Notes: generated from the sequence alone by a model not told the origin. 12,682 nt of DNA from DATAEU01 sp046724395 (GCA_046724395.1 JBKOWM010000122.1:1-12682); one strand, 5' to 3'. Shown: positions 7,262 to 12,682, numbered from the stretch's first letter. Translations and numbers: made by a program.

Positions 7262-8553
7262 CCCGTGACGTTCCCGTCGTGGCGCTCGTCGGCCGGCAGA
7301 ACGTCGGGAAGTCGACGCTCGCGAACCGGATGATCGGCCGCCGTGAGGCGATCGCGGACGCGATGCCCGGCGTTACGCGCGATCGCGTCGAGCTGCAGGG
7401 GAGCTGGAATGGCCGCGACTTCACGTTGATCGATAGCGGCGGCTATGTGCGTCGTGCGGCCGGCATCGAGGCGCTCGTCGTGAGGCAGGCGCGGCTGGCC
7501 GCCGAGGACGCTGACGTCGTTCTCCTCGTCGTCGACGCGCGGACGGGCGTCCTCGAAGAGGACGCGGAGCTCGCACGCCGGCTCCGCCGGGCCGCCGGGC
7601 CTGTGCTTGTCGTCGTGAACAAGGTCGACGACGAACGAGACGAGGGCGATGCGCTCGTGTTCGCGCAGCTCGGCCTCGGAGACCCGGTTGCGGTGTCGGC
7701 GCTGCACGGACGCGGTGCCGGCGACCTGCTGGATCGCGTCGTGGCGCTCCTGCCCCAACCGCAGCCACACGCGGCTTCGCCCTCGAGCGTCCCGACGTTC
7801 GCGCTCGTCGGCCGGCCGAACGTCGGAAAATCGTCCCTGTTCAATCGCCTCGTCCGCTCCGAGCGATCCGTCGTCTGGGAGGACGCCGGAACGACGAGAG
7901 ACGCCGTGGACGCGGTCGTGGAGTGGCAGTCGGGCCCGGTCCGGTTCGTCGATACGGCGGGTCTCCGCCGGGGCCTTCGTGCTCAGGGCGTCGAGTACTA
8001 CAGCTTCCTTCGCGCGGAGCGCTCGATTTCGCGCGCCGACGTCACGCTGCTCGTCACGGACGCGTCGGCGGGGTTCACGGGCGAGGACAGGCGTATCGCG
8101 GCGAAGGTCGTGGAGGCCGGACGCGGCCTCCTCGTCGTTGCGAACAAGTGGGATCTCGTGGACGAGCGCGACCGGACCTTCCGTGCGCTCACCGAGGAGC
8201 TCCGGCCGTTCGCGCGGGCGGATCTGCTTCGAACGTCGGCCACCGGCGGCTCGGGCGTGTCGAAGCTGCCGCCCTCACTGCTGTCGGTTCGGGCGCTGTG
8301 GCTGACGCGCGTGTCGACCGCGGAGGTCAATCGGGTGATCGAGGCGGCGCAGGAGGAGCGACCCGCGCCGGGCGGAGCGCGATATCGATACTCGACGCAG
8401 GTCTCGGCGGGACCACCCACGTTCGTGCTGTTCGGGGCCCGCGCTCCCAATCCGTCGTACCACCGGTTCCTCGAGAACCGGCTGCGTGGCGCGTTCGCGT
8501 TCAACGGCGTGCCGATTCGACTCCGTTTCCGGCCCAAACGCGCACGCGGATGA
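7258..8553 (+). CDS. der: Ribosome-assembly GTPase Der (EngA)
   Basis: Der is a double-GTPase that acts in 50S ribosomal subunit maturation. The 431-residue protein has two G domains and a C-terminal KH-like domain. G domain 1 has GRQNVGKST (residues 12-20), DSGGY and NKVD (from N121). G domain 2 has GRPNVGKSS (185-193), the switch region DAGTTRD, DTAG and NKWD (from N296). The KH-like tail runs from about residue 340 to the end and includes PSYHRFLENRLRGAFAFNGVPIRLRFR. Minor departures from consensus are Q for P in the first P-loop and DSGG for DTGG. The start overlaps the cmk stop as ATGA. The gene ends six bases before a tRNA on the opposite strand. Confidence 0.97.
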   Translation: MTRDVPVVALVGRQNVGKSTLANRMIGRREAIADAMPGVTRDRVELQGSWNGRDFTLIDSGGYVRRAAGIEALVVRQARLAAEDADVVLLVVDARTGVLEEDAELARRLRRAAGPVLVVVNKVDDERDEGDALVFAQLGLGDPVAVSALHGRGAGDLLDRVVALLPQPQPHAASPSSVPTFALVGRPNVGKSSLFNRLVRSERSVVWEDAGTTRDAVDAVVEWQSGPVRFVDTAGLRRGLRAQGVEYYSFLRAERSISRADVTLLVTDASAGFTGEDRRIAAKVVEAGRGLLVVANKWDLVDERDRTFRALTEELRPFARADLLRTSATGGSGVSKLPPSLLSVRALWLTRVSTAEVNRVIEAAQEERPAPGGARYRYSTQVSAGPPTFVLFGARAPNPSYHRFLENRLRGAFAFNGVPIRLRFRPKRARG

Positions 8554-8559
8554 ACCCGG

Positions 8560-8634
8560 TCGGGCCGGCCGGATTTGAACCGGCGACCTTCTGACCCCCA
8601 GTCAGACGCGCTAACCAAGCTGCGCCACGGCCCG
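8560..8634 (-). tRNA. tRNA-Pro (anticodon GGG)
   Basis: On the - strand the sequence folds as a complete cloverleaf. The acceptor stem CGGGCCG/CGGCCCG is perfect over 7 bp, starting with the C1-G72 pair typical of bacterial proline tRNAs, and the discriminator is A73. The D stem is GCGC/GCGC, with GGTT in the loop. The anticodon stem is TCTGA/TCAGA around the loop CTGGGGG, so the anticodon is GGG, reading CCC and CCU. The variable loop is AGGTC, and the T arm is GCCGG-TTCAAAT-CCGGC. The CCA end is not encoded; the genome reads CCG after A73. The gene is convergent with der. Confidence 0.95.
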
Positions 8635-8642
8635 TGTCGCCG

Positions 8643-8648
8643 ATTCTA
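8643..8648 (-). promoter_or_regulatory. -10 element (TAGAAT) of the tRNA-Pro gene
   Basis: On the - strand GG-TAGAAT ends eight bases before the tRNA 5' end, giving a start about one to three bases upstream of the mature tRNA. It matches the TANNNT consensus at five of six TATAAT positions. No clear -35 is seen at 16-18 bases upstream. Confidence 0.55.
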
Positions 8649-8673
8649 CCGAGATGCCTGGCACAGGGCTCAC

Positions 8674-8689
8674 CGCCGTTGGCACGGCG
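8674..8689. repeat. Perfect 6-bp inverted repeat upstream of tRNA-Pro
   Basis: CGCCGT, loop TGGC, ACGGCG. It sits about 26-41 bases upstream of the tRNA -10 hexamer on the - strand. No T-run follows on either strand, so it does not look like a terminator. It could be a protein site or part of a structured RNA; I cannot say which. Confidence 0.4.
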
Positions 8690-8722
8690 TCGCGGGCAGA
8701 AGACGAAAACGAACACGCAGGC

Positions 8723-8798
8723 GGCCCGGGGGGAAGGCCCCGGGCCACCTGAAAGCCGGAACCTGATCCTTCCGTGCGCTTGGAGGCTGCGGTCCGGC
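8723..8798 (+). other. Pair of GC-rich hairpins with complementary elements (possible structured RNA)
   Basis: This lies in the 305-base gene-free gap 8635-8939. Hairpin 1 is GGCCCGGGG (8723-8731), loop GGAAGG, CCCCGGGCC (8738-8746), a perfect 9-bp stem. Hairpin 2 pairs GCCGGAACC (8755-8763) with GGTCCGGC (8791-8798), with one bulged A, and CTTCC (8769-8773) with GGAGG (8782-8786), including one G-T wobble. The hairpin 1 loop GGAAGG is also exactly complementary to CCTTCC at 8768-8773 inside hairpin 2, so a pseudoknot or a two-state fold is possible. I do not recognise a known RNA family. Strand, transcription and function are unproven. The + strand is listed because the downstream gene is on it. 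Confidence 0.3.
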
Positions 8799-8867
8799 AA
8801 ATCCGAAGTGTAGGTCAAGGGAGTGGGGGAATGCACGTCGATCGGCACATTCTGTCGAACTTCTCGG

Positions 8868-8877
8868 GAGATATCTC
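8868..8877. promoter_or_regulatory. 10-bp palindrome, possible operator upstream of the phosphatidyltransferase gene
   Basis: GAGATATCTC is a perfect palindrome in AT-richer sequence than its surroundings, flanked by imperfect arms CTTC (8860-8863) and GAAG (8879-8882). It lies about 50 bases upstream of the candidate -10 at 8927. A regulator site is possible; nothing in the window identifies the protein. Confidence 0.25.
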
Positions 8878-8926
8878 TGAAGGTCCGGGTGAGCTCGCAT
8901 GTCATCTGGTATGGACGATGAGGTGG

Positions 8927-8940
8927 TAGCGTCCGGCCGA
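8927..8940 (+). promoter_or_regulatory. Putative -10 (TAGCGT) giving a leaderless phosphatidyltransferase mRNA
   Basis: GAGGTGG-TAGCGT ends seven bases before the ATG at 8940, the spacing expected when transcription starts on the A of the start codon. No Shine-Dalgarno site is present between the hexamer and the ATG. The same GAGGTGGTA string precedes the candidate gcvH -10 near 9567. Confidence 0.45.
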
Positions 8941-9530
8941 TGTCGCGCGACCGGCGCGTTTCGACCTCTGCGATCCTCACCCTTCCGAATGCACTCTCGT
9001 TCGCCCGGATCGCGTCCATTCCGCTGATCGCCTGGGCGATCGTCCATCGCGGCACCGAGGCGGCCGGGCTCGTCGCCTTTGGCGTCATCGCATCGACGGA
9101 TTGGATCGACGGGTACATCGCCCGCCGCACCCATCAGGTCACCGAGGTGGGGAAGATCCTGGATCCGCTTGCCGATCGACTGGCGATCGTCGCGGTTCTC
9201 GCCGCGCTCGTCGTTCGGGGCCTGTTCCCGGTATGGGCGGCCGCGCTGATCGTCGTGCGCGACGTTGCGCTCTTGCTCGTCGGCGCCATCGCCCTGTGGA
9301 GGCGAGGCATCCGCATCGACGTGCGACGCATCGGCAAGGCCGCGACCCTCGCGCTGATGATCGCGATCCCGGCAATCGCCTGGGGCCAACTGGACCTGTG
9401 GGCCGGCGTCGCTGCGTCGATCGTCGGATGGCTCGCGTTCGCCGCGGGCATCGTGATGTCGTACGCGGCCGCCGGCCTGTACGTCGGGGACCTCCGCCGC
9501 GGACTCGCGCGGCGTCGAAGTCAAGCCTGA
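8940..9530 (+). CDS. CDP-alcohol phosphatidyltransferase (PgsA-like)
   Basis: This membrane enzyme transfers a phosphatidyl group from CDP-diacylglycerol to an alcohol. The complete family motif D-x2-D-G-x2-A-R-x8-G-x3-D-x3-D is visible: D54, D57, G58, A61, R62, G71, D75 and D79, in DWIDGYIARR and GKILDPLADR. The N-terminus LPNALSFARIASIPLIAW is typical of phosphatidylglycerophosphate synthases. Five or six hydrophobic segments follow within 196 residues, a normal length. Glycerol-3-phosphate is the most likely acceptor, but the motif does not separate PgsA from actinobacterial cardiolipin or inositol-phosphate synthases, so no symbol is given. In Mycobacterium tuberculosis pgsA2 (Rv1822) lies a few genes before gcvH and garA, matching the order here. 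ATG 8940 appears leaderless. Confidence 0.9.
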   Translation: MSRDRRVSTSAILTLPNALSFARIASIPLIAWAIVHRGTEAAGLVAFGVIASTDWIDGYIARRTHQVTEVGKILDPLADRLAIVAVLAALVVRGLFPVWAAALIVVRDVALLLVGAIALWRRGIRIDVRRIGKAATLALMIAIPAIAWGQLDLWAGVAASIVGWLAFAAGIVMSYAAAGLYVGDLRRGLARRRSQA

Positions 9531-9549
9531 GAACGAGCCGCCCGGGCCG

Positions 9550-9579
9550 TTCAGCGGACCGCGCTGGAGGTGGTACGTT
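9550..9579 (+). promoter_or_regulatory. Putative promoter for gcvH
   Basis: The candidate -10 is TACGTT (9574-9579), preceded by GG, with a weak -35-like TTCAGC (9550-9555) 18 bases upstream. The start would fall near 9586, leaving a leader of about 78 bases. GAGGAG (9653-9658) lies five bases before the gcvH ATG as a strong ribosome-binding site. Confidence 0.4.
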
Positions 9580-9663
9580 CCGCGCCGTGCCCTCGCGCGG
9601 CCGCGATGGTGCCGCGATTCGGCGCAGCCGATCGAGGGAGCGAGCCGAAGAGGAGACGACGCG

Positions 9664-10059
9664 ATGGATTTCCCCGACGACCTTCGGTACACCAAGGAAC
9701 ACGAGTGGGCCCGCAACGAGGGGTCGGGCCGGGTTCGCGTGGGCATCACCGACTACGCGCAGGATGCCCTGGGCGACGTCGTGTACGTGGACGTTCCGCA
9801 GGTGGGCACGTCAGTCACGGCGTCTCAGCCGTTCAGCGAGGTCGAGTCGACGAAGTCCGTCTCCGACGTCTACAGCCCGGTCACCGGCACGGTGATCGAG
9901 CGCAATCAGCTGCTCGAGGACCGCCCGGAGCTCGTGAACGAGGCGCCGTATGGCGACGGATGGCTGGTCGTCCTCGAGGCGGCGGACGCGGCTCAGCTTG
10001 CGGACCTCATGGACGCCGGCGCCTATCGCGCGTTCGTGCAGCAGGCTCAGGGCGAATAG
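9664..10059 (+). CDS. gcvH: Glycine cleavage system H protein
   Basis: GcvH carries the lipoyl arm that shuttles the aminomethyl group between the P, T and L proteins of glycine cleavage. The 131-residue protein has the usual opening LRYTKEHEWA, GITDYAQDALGDVVYVDVP, and the lipoylation motif VESTKSVSDVYSP, with K64 as the predicted lipoylated lysine. NEAPYGDGWL and a short helical tail end it. Length is normal. No gcvP or gcvT is beside it. The next gene is a GarA-like FHA protein, and gcvH-garA adjacency is also found in mycobacteria. Start at ATG 9664, five bases after GAGGAG (9653-9658). Confidence 0.97.
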   Translation: MDFPDDLRYTKEHEWARNEGSGRVRVGITDYAQDALGDVVYVDVPQVGTSVTASQPFSEVESTKSVSDVYSPVTGTVIERNQLLEDRPELVNEAPYGDGWLVVLEAADAAQLADLMDAGAYRAFVQQAQGE

Positions 10060-10115
10060 GAGGGTCCCGCGCCGGGGCCTTCCTCAGCGGCCTCCACGTG
10101 CTGCCGATGTATCCG

Positions 10116-10144
10116 TTGACCCTCGAGCCCGCGTACAATAACGT
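10116..10144 (+). promoter_or_regulatory. Putative promoter(s) for the garA-like gene
   Basis: TTGACC (10116-10121) lies 17 bases before TAACGT (10139-10144), an ideal sigma-70 spacing with a near-consensus -35. A better -10 match, TACAAT (10134-10139), overlaps it but stands only 12 bases from that -35. Either would start transcription at about 10146-10151 and leave a leader of about 160 bases before the GTG at 10308. Confidence 0.45.
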
Positions 10145-10156
10145 TCCCGTCTCCAT

Positions 10157-10185
10157 CGAGGGTTGAGGTAACGGGGTCAACCTCG
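10157..10185 (+). promoter_or_regulatory. Inverted repeat at the start of the garA-like leader
   Basis: CGAGGGTTGA (10157-10166) pairs with TCAACCTCG (10177-10185) over nine base pairs with one bulged G; the loop is ten bases. It lies just downstream of the predicted transcription start. It could be an operator or the first hairpin of the leader. No T-run follows, so it is not a simple intrinsic terminator. Confidence 0.4.
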
Positions 10186-10247
10186 ACCTTCCCGGACGAG
10201 ATCGCGGTTCCAGCCGTCCCGCGTCCTCGAGGGCGGGGCCGGGACGC

Positions 10248-10300
10248 CGCCCCAGGAGAGCGCCCCAGGAGGGCGCCCCCAGGACAGCGCCCCCAGGAGA
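10248..10300 (+). repeat. Four tandem 13-14-base repeats with Shine-Dalgarno-like cores
   Basis: Copies of CGCCCC(C)AGGA begin at 10248, 10261, 10274 and 10288. Copies 1, 2 and 4 read AGGAG and copy 3 reads AGGAC. The last copy supplies AGGAGAGG (10295-10302), five bases before the GTG start at 10308, so it is the functional ribosome-binding site; the others are upstream decoys or a regulatory array. The repeat sits wholly in the non-coding leader of the garA-like gene. Confidence 0.7.
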
Positions 10301-10307
10301 GGTCGAC

Positions 10308-10766
10308 GTGTACTGCACCCGGTGCGGACATCCGAACAAGGACGAGGCTCGGTACTGCGCCAACTGCGGCGCACCCCTTCACGAGGACACGACGATGGGC
10401 ATCGCGCCGGTCGACGTGGAGGAGGAGGCGGCGGAGGATTTCCCCCTTCCGGGCGATCACCTCGATCCGGGCCAGGGGCTCTTCCTCGTCAAGCGCGGCC
10501 AGAACGCCGGCTCCACGTTCCTCGTCGACGCCGAGACGACGACGATCGGAAGGAACCCCGAGAGCGACGTGTTCCTCGACGACGTGACCGTATCGCGGCG
10601 CCACGCAGAGCTGCGTCGCGCAGGCGGCAGGTTCGAGCTCCACGACGTGGGGAGTCTGAACGGCACGTACGTCAACCGCGAACGCGTCGATGCAGTGACG
10701 CTCCGCTCCGGCGACGAGGTGCAGATCGGAAAGTTCAAGCTCGCGTTCTTCGATTCCGGAGAGTGA
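10308..10766 (+). CDS. garA: Zinc-ribbon + FHA domain protein, GarA/OdhI-like
   Basis: GarA/OdhI proteins inhibit 2-oxoglutarate dehydrogenase and adjust glutamate metabolism until a Ser/Thr kinase phosphorylates their N-terminal tail. Here residues 3-20 form a zinc ribbon (C3, C6, C17, C20), which the mycobacterial protein lacks. An acidic linker carrying a TT pair (T28-T29, in HEDTTMG) follows, then an FHA domain from about residue 56. Its phosphothreonine-binding elements are GRNPESD (R82), SRRH (S96-H99) and GSLNGTYVNR, ending in GDEVQIGKFKLAFF. The FHA part closely resembles mycobacterial GarA, and gcvH upstream and the MerR gene downstream repeat the Rv1826-Rv1828 order. The GTG start follows AGGAGAGG by five bases. 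The orthology call is firm for the FHA domain; the same metabolic role is inferred. Confidence 0.88.
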   Translation: MYCTRCGHPNKDEARYCANCGAPLHEDTTMGIAPVDVEEEAAEDFPLPGDHLDPGQGLFLVKRGQNAGSTFLVDAETTTIGRNPESDVFLDDVTVSRRHAELRRAGGRFELHDVGSLNGTYVNRERVDAVTLRSGDEVQIGKFKLAFFDSGE

Positions 10767-10768
10767 GG

Positions 10769-11473
10769 ATGCCCACCCGGAACTATCAATCGATCGGAGA
10801 GGTTCTGGTCTCCGTGAAGACCGAGTTCCCGGACATCACGATCTCGAAGATCCGGTTCCTCGAGGCAGAGGGGTTAATCCAGCCCGAACGCACACCTTCG
10901 GGATACCGCAAGTTCTACGAGAAGGATGTAGATCGGCTCAAGCACATCCTGCGGATGCAGCGCGACGAGTACCTGCCGTTGAAGGTGATCAAGGACCGTC
11001 TGCTCAAGCAGGAGTCCGGACGCGACGTCGTCGATGACGACGAGACGGCAGCCGTCGCCGCCGAGGACGAGATCGCCGAGCCGCCGACTGGATTGCAGAT
11101 GTCCATCGACGAGATGTCGGCCGCCACCGGAGTCGAGAAGGAGCGGATCAAGGAGCTCGAGGGATTTGGTCTCGTCAGCTCGCATGGACCCGACGGCGCG
11201 CGCTATTACGACGGCGACGACTACGTCGTTCTCTCGATCCTGCGAGACTTCTTTCGATACGGAATCGAGCCGCGGCACCTCACGATGTACAAGCACTTCG
11301 AGGAGCGCGAGGCCACGTTCTTCGAATCGATCGTCATGCCCCAGCTTCGCCAACGAAATCCCGACGCTCGTCGCGTAGCGGCGGATTCCTTGGCCGACCT
11401 CGCCCGGGCCTCGCGCAAGCTGAAGGGCGCTCTGCTGCGGACCAACCTGCGGCAGTACCTGCAGTCGCCGTAG
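10769..11473 (+). CDS. MerR-family transcriptional regulator (Rv1828-like)
   Basis: This is a 234-residue DNA-binding regulator. The N-terminal MerR winged helix-turn-helix starts at YQSIGEVLVSVKTEFPDITI, with the hallmark ISKIRFLEAEGLIQPERTPSGYRKF (residues ~23-48) and YLPLKVIKDRLLKQ. After an acidic, low-complexity linker (about residues 85-110), a second region (residues ~110-230) contains a HTH-like SIDEMSAATGVEKERIKELEGFGLV and helical repeats, as in the mycobacterial Rv1828 group, which has no clear metal site. I see no cysteine cluster, so metal sensing is unlikely; the effector is unknown. The start is two bases after the garA-like stop, with GGAGAG at 10758-10763. An upstream open frame from 10322 overlaps garA and is not used. 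Confidence 0.9.
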   Translation: MPTRNYQSIGEVLVSVKTEFPDITISKIRFLEAEGLIQPERTPSGYRKFYEKDVDRLKHILRMQRDEYLPLKVIKDRLLKQESGRDVVDDDETAAVAAEDEIAEPPTGLQMSIDEMSAATGVEKERIKELEGFGLVSSHGPDGARYYDGDDYVVLSILRDFFRYGIEPRHLTMYKHFEEREATFFESIVMPQLRQRNPDARRVAADSLADLARASRKLKGALLRTNLRQYLQSP

Positions 11474-11478
11474 ACGGA

Positions 11479-12682
11479 ATGTGTCGCCGAGCCTCCCGTT
11501 GGTTCGCGGTCGCGCTCTCGGCGCTCGCGGTGGCGGCCGCGTGCCTGCCGCTCGCGGCCGCGAGCGGTCGGCGCGATCTTCCTCCGCCGACGCCGGTGCC
11601 GGTGCCCGGTGGCGGAACGTCGCCGTCACCGTTCCCGACGGCCCTGGACGTGCCGTCTGCGTCCGCGTCCGTCCCGCGGCTCGCCGTCGGATCCGCCGTG
11701 CTGGCGGATCTCGACACGGGCCAGGTCCTGCTCGCTCTGGACGGCGAGGAGGAGCGGCCGATCGCGAGTCTGACCAAGCTGATGACGGCCCTCCTGGTCC
11801 TCAAGCGCACGGAGCCTGCCGAGGTCGTCACCGTCTCCGAAGACGCTTCGACGTCGGTGGGAGGGTACGGCGTCTCCGAGCTCGGGCTCCAGATGGGCGA
11901 GCGCATCAGTGTCGAGGAGCTCCTGTACGCGTTGCTCCTGCAATCGGCGAACGACGCGGCGGTCGCGCTGGCCGAGCACGTGTCGGGCTCCGTCCCGGCG
12001 TTCGTGAAAGCGATGAACGCCGAGGCGGCGCGTCTGGGGATGCGCCACACCCGCTTCTATTCGCCCAACGGTCTCGACGACCGCGGCTACTCCACCGCGC
12101 TGGATCTCGCAAGGCTGACGAGAGCGGCGTACGCGCAGCCGCTGTTCGGGCGGATCGACTCCACGCGATTCCACGAGATTCCGTCGCCGGACGGCCCGCC
12201 ACGGATGATCCAGAACCGCAACGTCCTGCTGTGGCTGTACCGGGGAGCGATGGGCGGCAAGACCGGCTACACGACCGCGGCCGGATTCTGCGTCGTCGCC
12301 ACCGCCCAGCGCGAGGGCATCCGGCTAGTCTCGGTCGTCCTCGGCGCCCCCGGAGAGCCCTTCTCCGACGCCGCGGAGATGTTGAACTACGGGTTCGCGG
12401 CCTTCGACCGCAAGCGCCTCGTCGAGGCGGGGCAGCCGTTCGACGCCGTCGACATCGGCGGCCGGTCGGTCGATCTCGTGTCCGCCCACCCGCTCGAGGC
12501 GCTTCTTCGAACAGACGCGCCGGTCACCTATCGCGTCGTGCCCCGAGAAGGCGTTTCGTTCCCGCCGACGCTCGGCGAGCCAGTCGCGACGCTTCGCGTC
12601 CAGACCGGCTCGACCGTCGTGCGACGGATGGCGCTCGTCGCCGCCCGCGTGCCGGCGCCACCGCCGCCGTCCGACTCCGGGC
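11479..12682 (+). CDS. D-alanyl-D-alanine carboxypeptidase (S11, PBP5-like), 3'-truncated
   Basis: This exported penicillin-binding protein removes the terminal D-alanine from peptidoglycan side chains. The frame runs open from ATG 11479 to the window end: 401 residues, no stop. The N-terminus has a basic start and a hydrophobic signal segment (residues ~8-26); a cysteine at residue 22 follows AAA, so a lipobox is possible but weak. A proline-rich linker (~34-55) follows. The serine-peptidase S11 triad is complete: SLTK (S97, K100), SAN (S156-N158) and KTG (K261-G263), with YSPNGLDDRGYSTA between. Residues ~310-395 match the PBP5 C-terminal beta domain, then a proline-rich stretch at the edge where a membrane anchor may begin. 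The start is five bases after the merR stop; the ribosome-binding site is weak. Confidence 0.9.
   Translation, partial: MCRRASRWFAVALSALAVAAACLPLAAASGRRDLPPPTPVPVPGGGTSPSPFPTALDVPSASASVPRLAVGSAVLADLDTGQVLLALDGEEERPIASLTKLMTALLVLKRTEPAEVVTVSEDASTSVGGYGVSELGLQMGERISVEELLYALLLQSANDAAVALAEHVSGSVPAFVKAMNAEAARLGMRHTRFYSPNGLDDRGYSTALDLARLTRAAYAQPLFGRIDSTRFHEIPSPDGPPRMIQNRNVLLWLYRGAMGGKTGYTTAAGFCVVATAQREGIRLVSVVLGAPGEPFSDAAEMLNYGFAAFDRKRLVEAGQPFDAVDIGGRSVDLVSAHPLEALLRTDAPVTYRVVPREGVSFPPTLGEPVATLRVQTGSTVVRRMALVAARVPAPPPPSDSG

Noticed and set aside
6364..7770. 468-codon open frame on the - strand over cmk and der
   Set aside because: Arg/Ser/Pro-rich translation with no recognisable motif, antisense to two clearly conserved genes. 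High GC content keeps such frames open by chance.
8723..8746. 9-bp GC hairpin as an intrinsic terminator
   Set aside because: No T-run follows on the + strand. On the - strand a T-rich stretch appears some 15 bases further on, but no - strand gene lies upstream that would need termination.
8635..8939. Known RNA family (tmRNA, SRP RNA, RNase P RNA, cobalamin or SAM riboswitch, T-box)
   Set aside because: I compared the conserved motifs I remember for each and found no consistent match. An Rfam/Infernal search would settle it.
9587..9895. GTG seven bases after the gcvH -10 starting a frame that overlaps gcvH
   Set aside because: The spacing would suit a leaderless gene, but the translation is low-complexity and most of it is the gcvH shadow frame. 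gcvH has its own strong ribosome-binding site.
10248..10300. CRISPR-like repeat array
   Set aside because: Units are only 13-14 bases with no spacers between them, and there are no cas genes.
10322..10768. In-frame upstream extension of the MerR gene
   Set aside because: It overlaps the garA-like gene in another frame and translates to low-complexity Arg/Gly-rich sequence. ATG 10769 has a good ribosome-binding site and starts at the MerR domain.

Overview
This is a GC-rich chromosomal window of core housekeeping genes, all on the + strand except one tRNA. Gene content and order point to Actinomycetota: scpA-scpB-rluB-cmk-der and pgsA-gcvH-garA-merR are both recognisable actinobacterial clusters. 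Two genes appear to lack a Shine-Dalgarno site and to start at the predicted transcription start, which also fits. A zinc-ribbon-fused GarA-like protein and an AroH-type chorismate mutase make a mycobacterium or corynebacterium unlikely. A deeper or uncultured actinobacterial lineage is my inference. I see no phage, insertion sequence, CRISPR or defence genes.

Layout. Positions 1-966 hold the 3' part of a pyrimidine-nucleoside (thymidine) phosphorylase, followed by a site-2-protease-family membrane metalloprotease (1027-1671). Positions 1717-3759 hold scpA, scpB and rluB: chromosome condensation plus an rRNA/tRNA-type pseudouridine synthase. Positions 3804-7261 hold aroH, tyrA, aroA and cmk: chorismate mutase, prephenate dehydrogenase with an ACT domain, EPSP synthase and cytidylate kinase. 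Der, the ribosome-assembly GTPase, follows at 7258-8553. From scpA to der the genes overlap or nearly touch, except for a 44-base gap before aroH. Cell-cycle, aromatic amino-acid, nucleotide and ribosome functions may therefore be co-expressed.

A tRNA-Pro(GGG) on the - strand (8560-8634) faces the end of der. The gap 8635-8939 has no gene. It holds the tRNA promoter, GC-rich inverted repeats that could form a structured RNA, and the promoter of the next gene.

The second block is a CDP-alcohol phosphatidyltransferase (8940-9530), gcvH (9664-10059), a zinc-ribbon + FHA protein resembling GarA/OdhI (10308-10766), a MerR-type regulator (10769-11473) and a 3'-truncated D-alanyl-D-alanine carboxypeptidase (11479-12682). 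The garA-like gene has a long leader with a promoter, a hairpin and four tandem 13-14-base repeats, each carrying a Shine-Dalgarno-like core.

I do not see a convincing new multi-gene system. The points most worth a second look are the garA-like leader repeats, the zinc-ribbon/TT-motif architecture of the GarA-like protein, the structured gap upstream of the phosphatidyltransferase gene, the hairpin abutting the tyrA start, the insertion in EPSP synthase, and the recurring GG-TANNNT promoter pattern.
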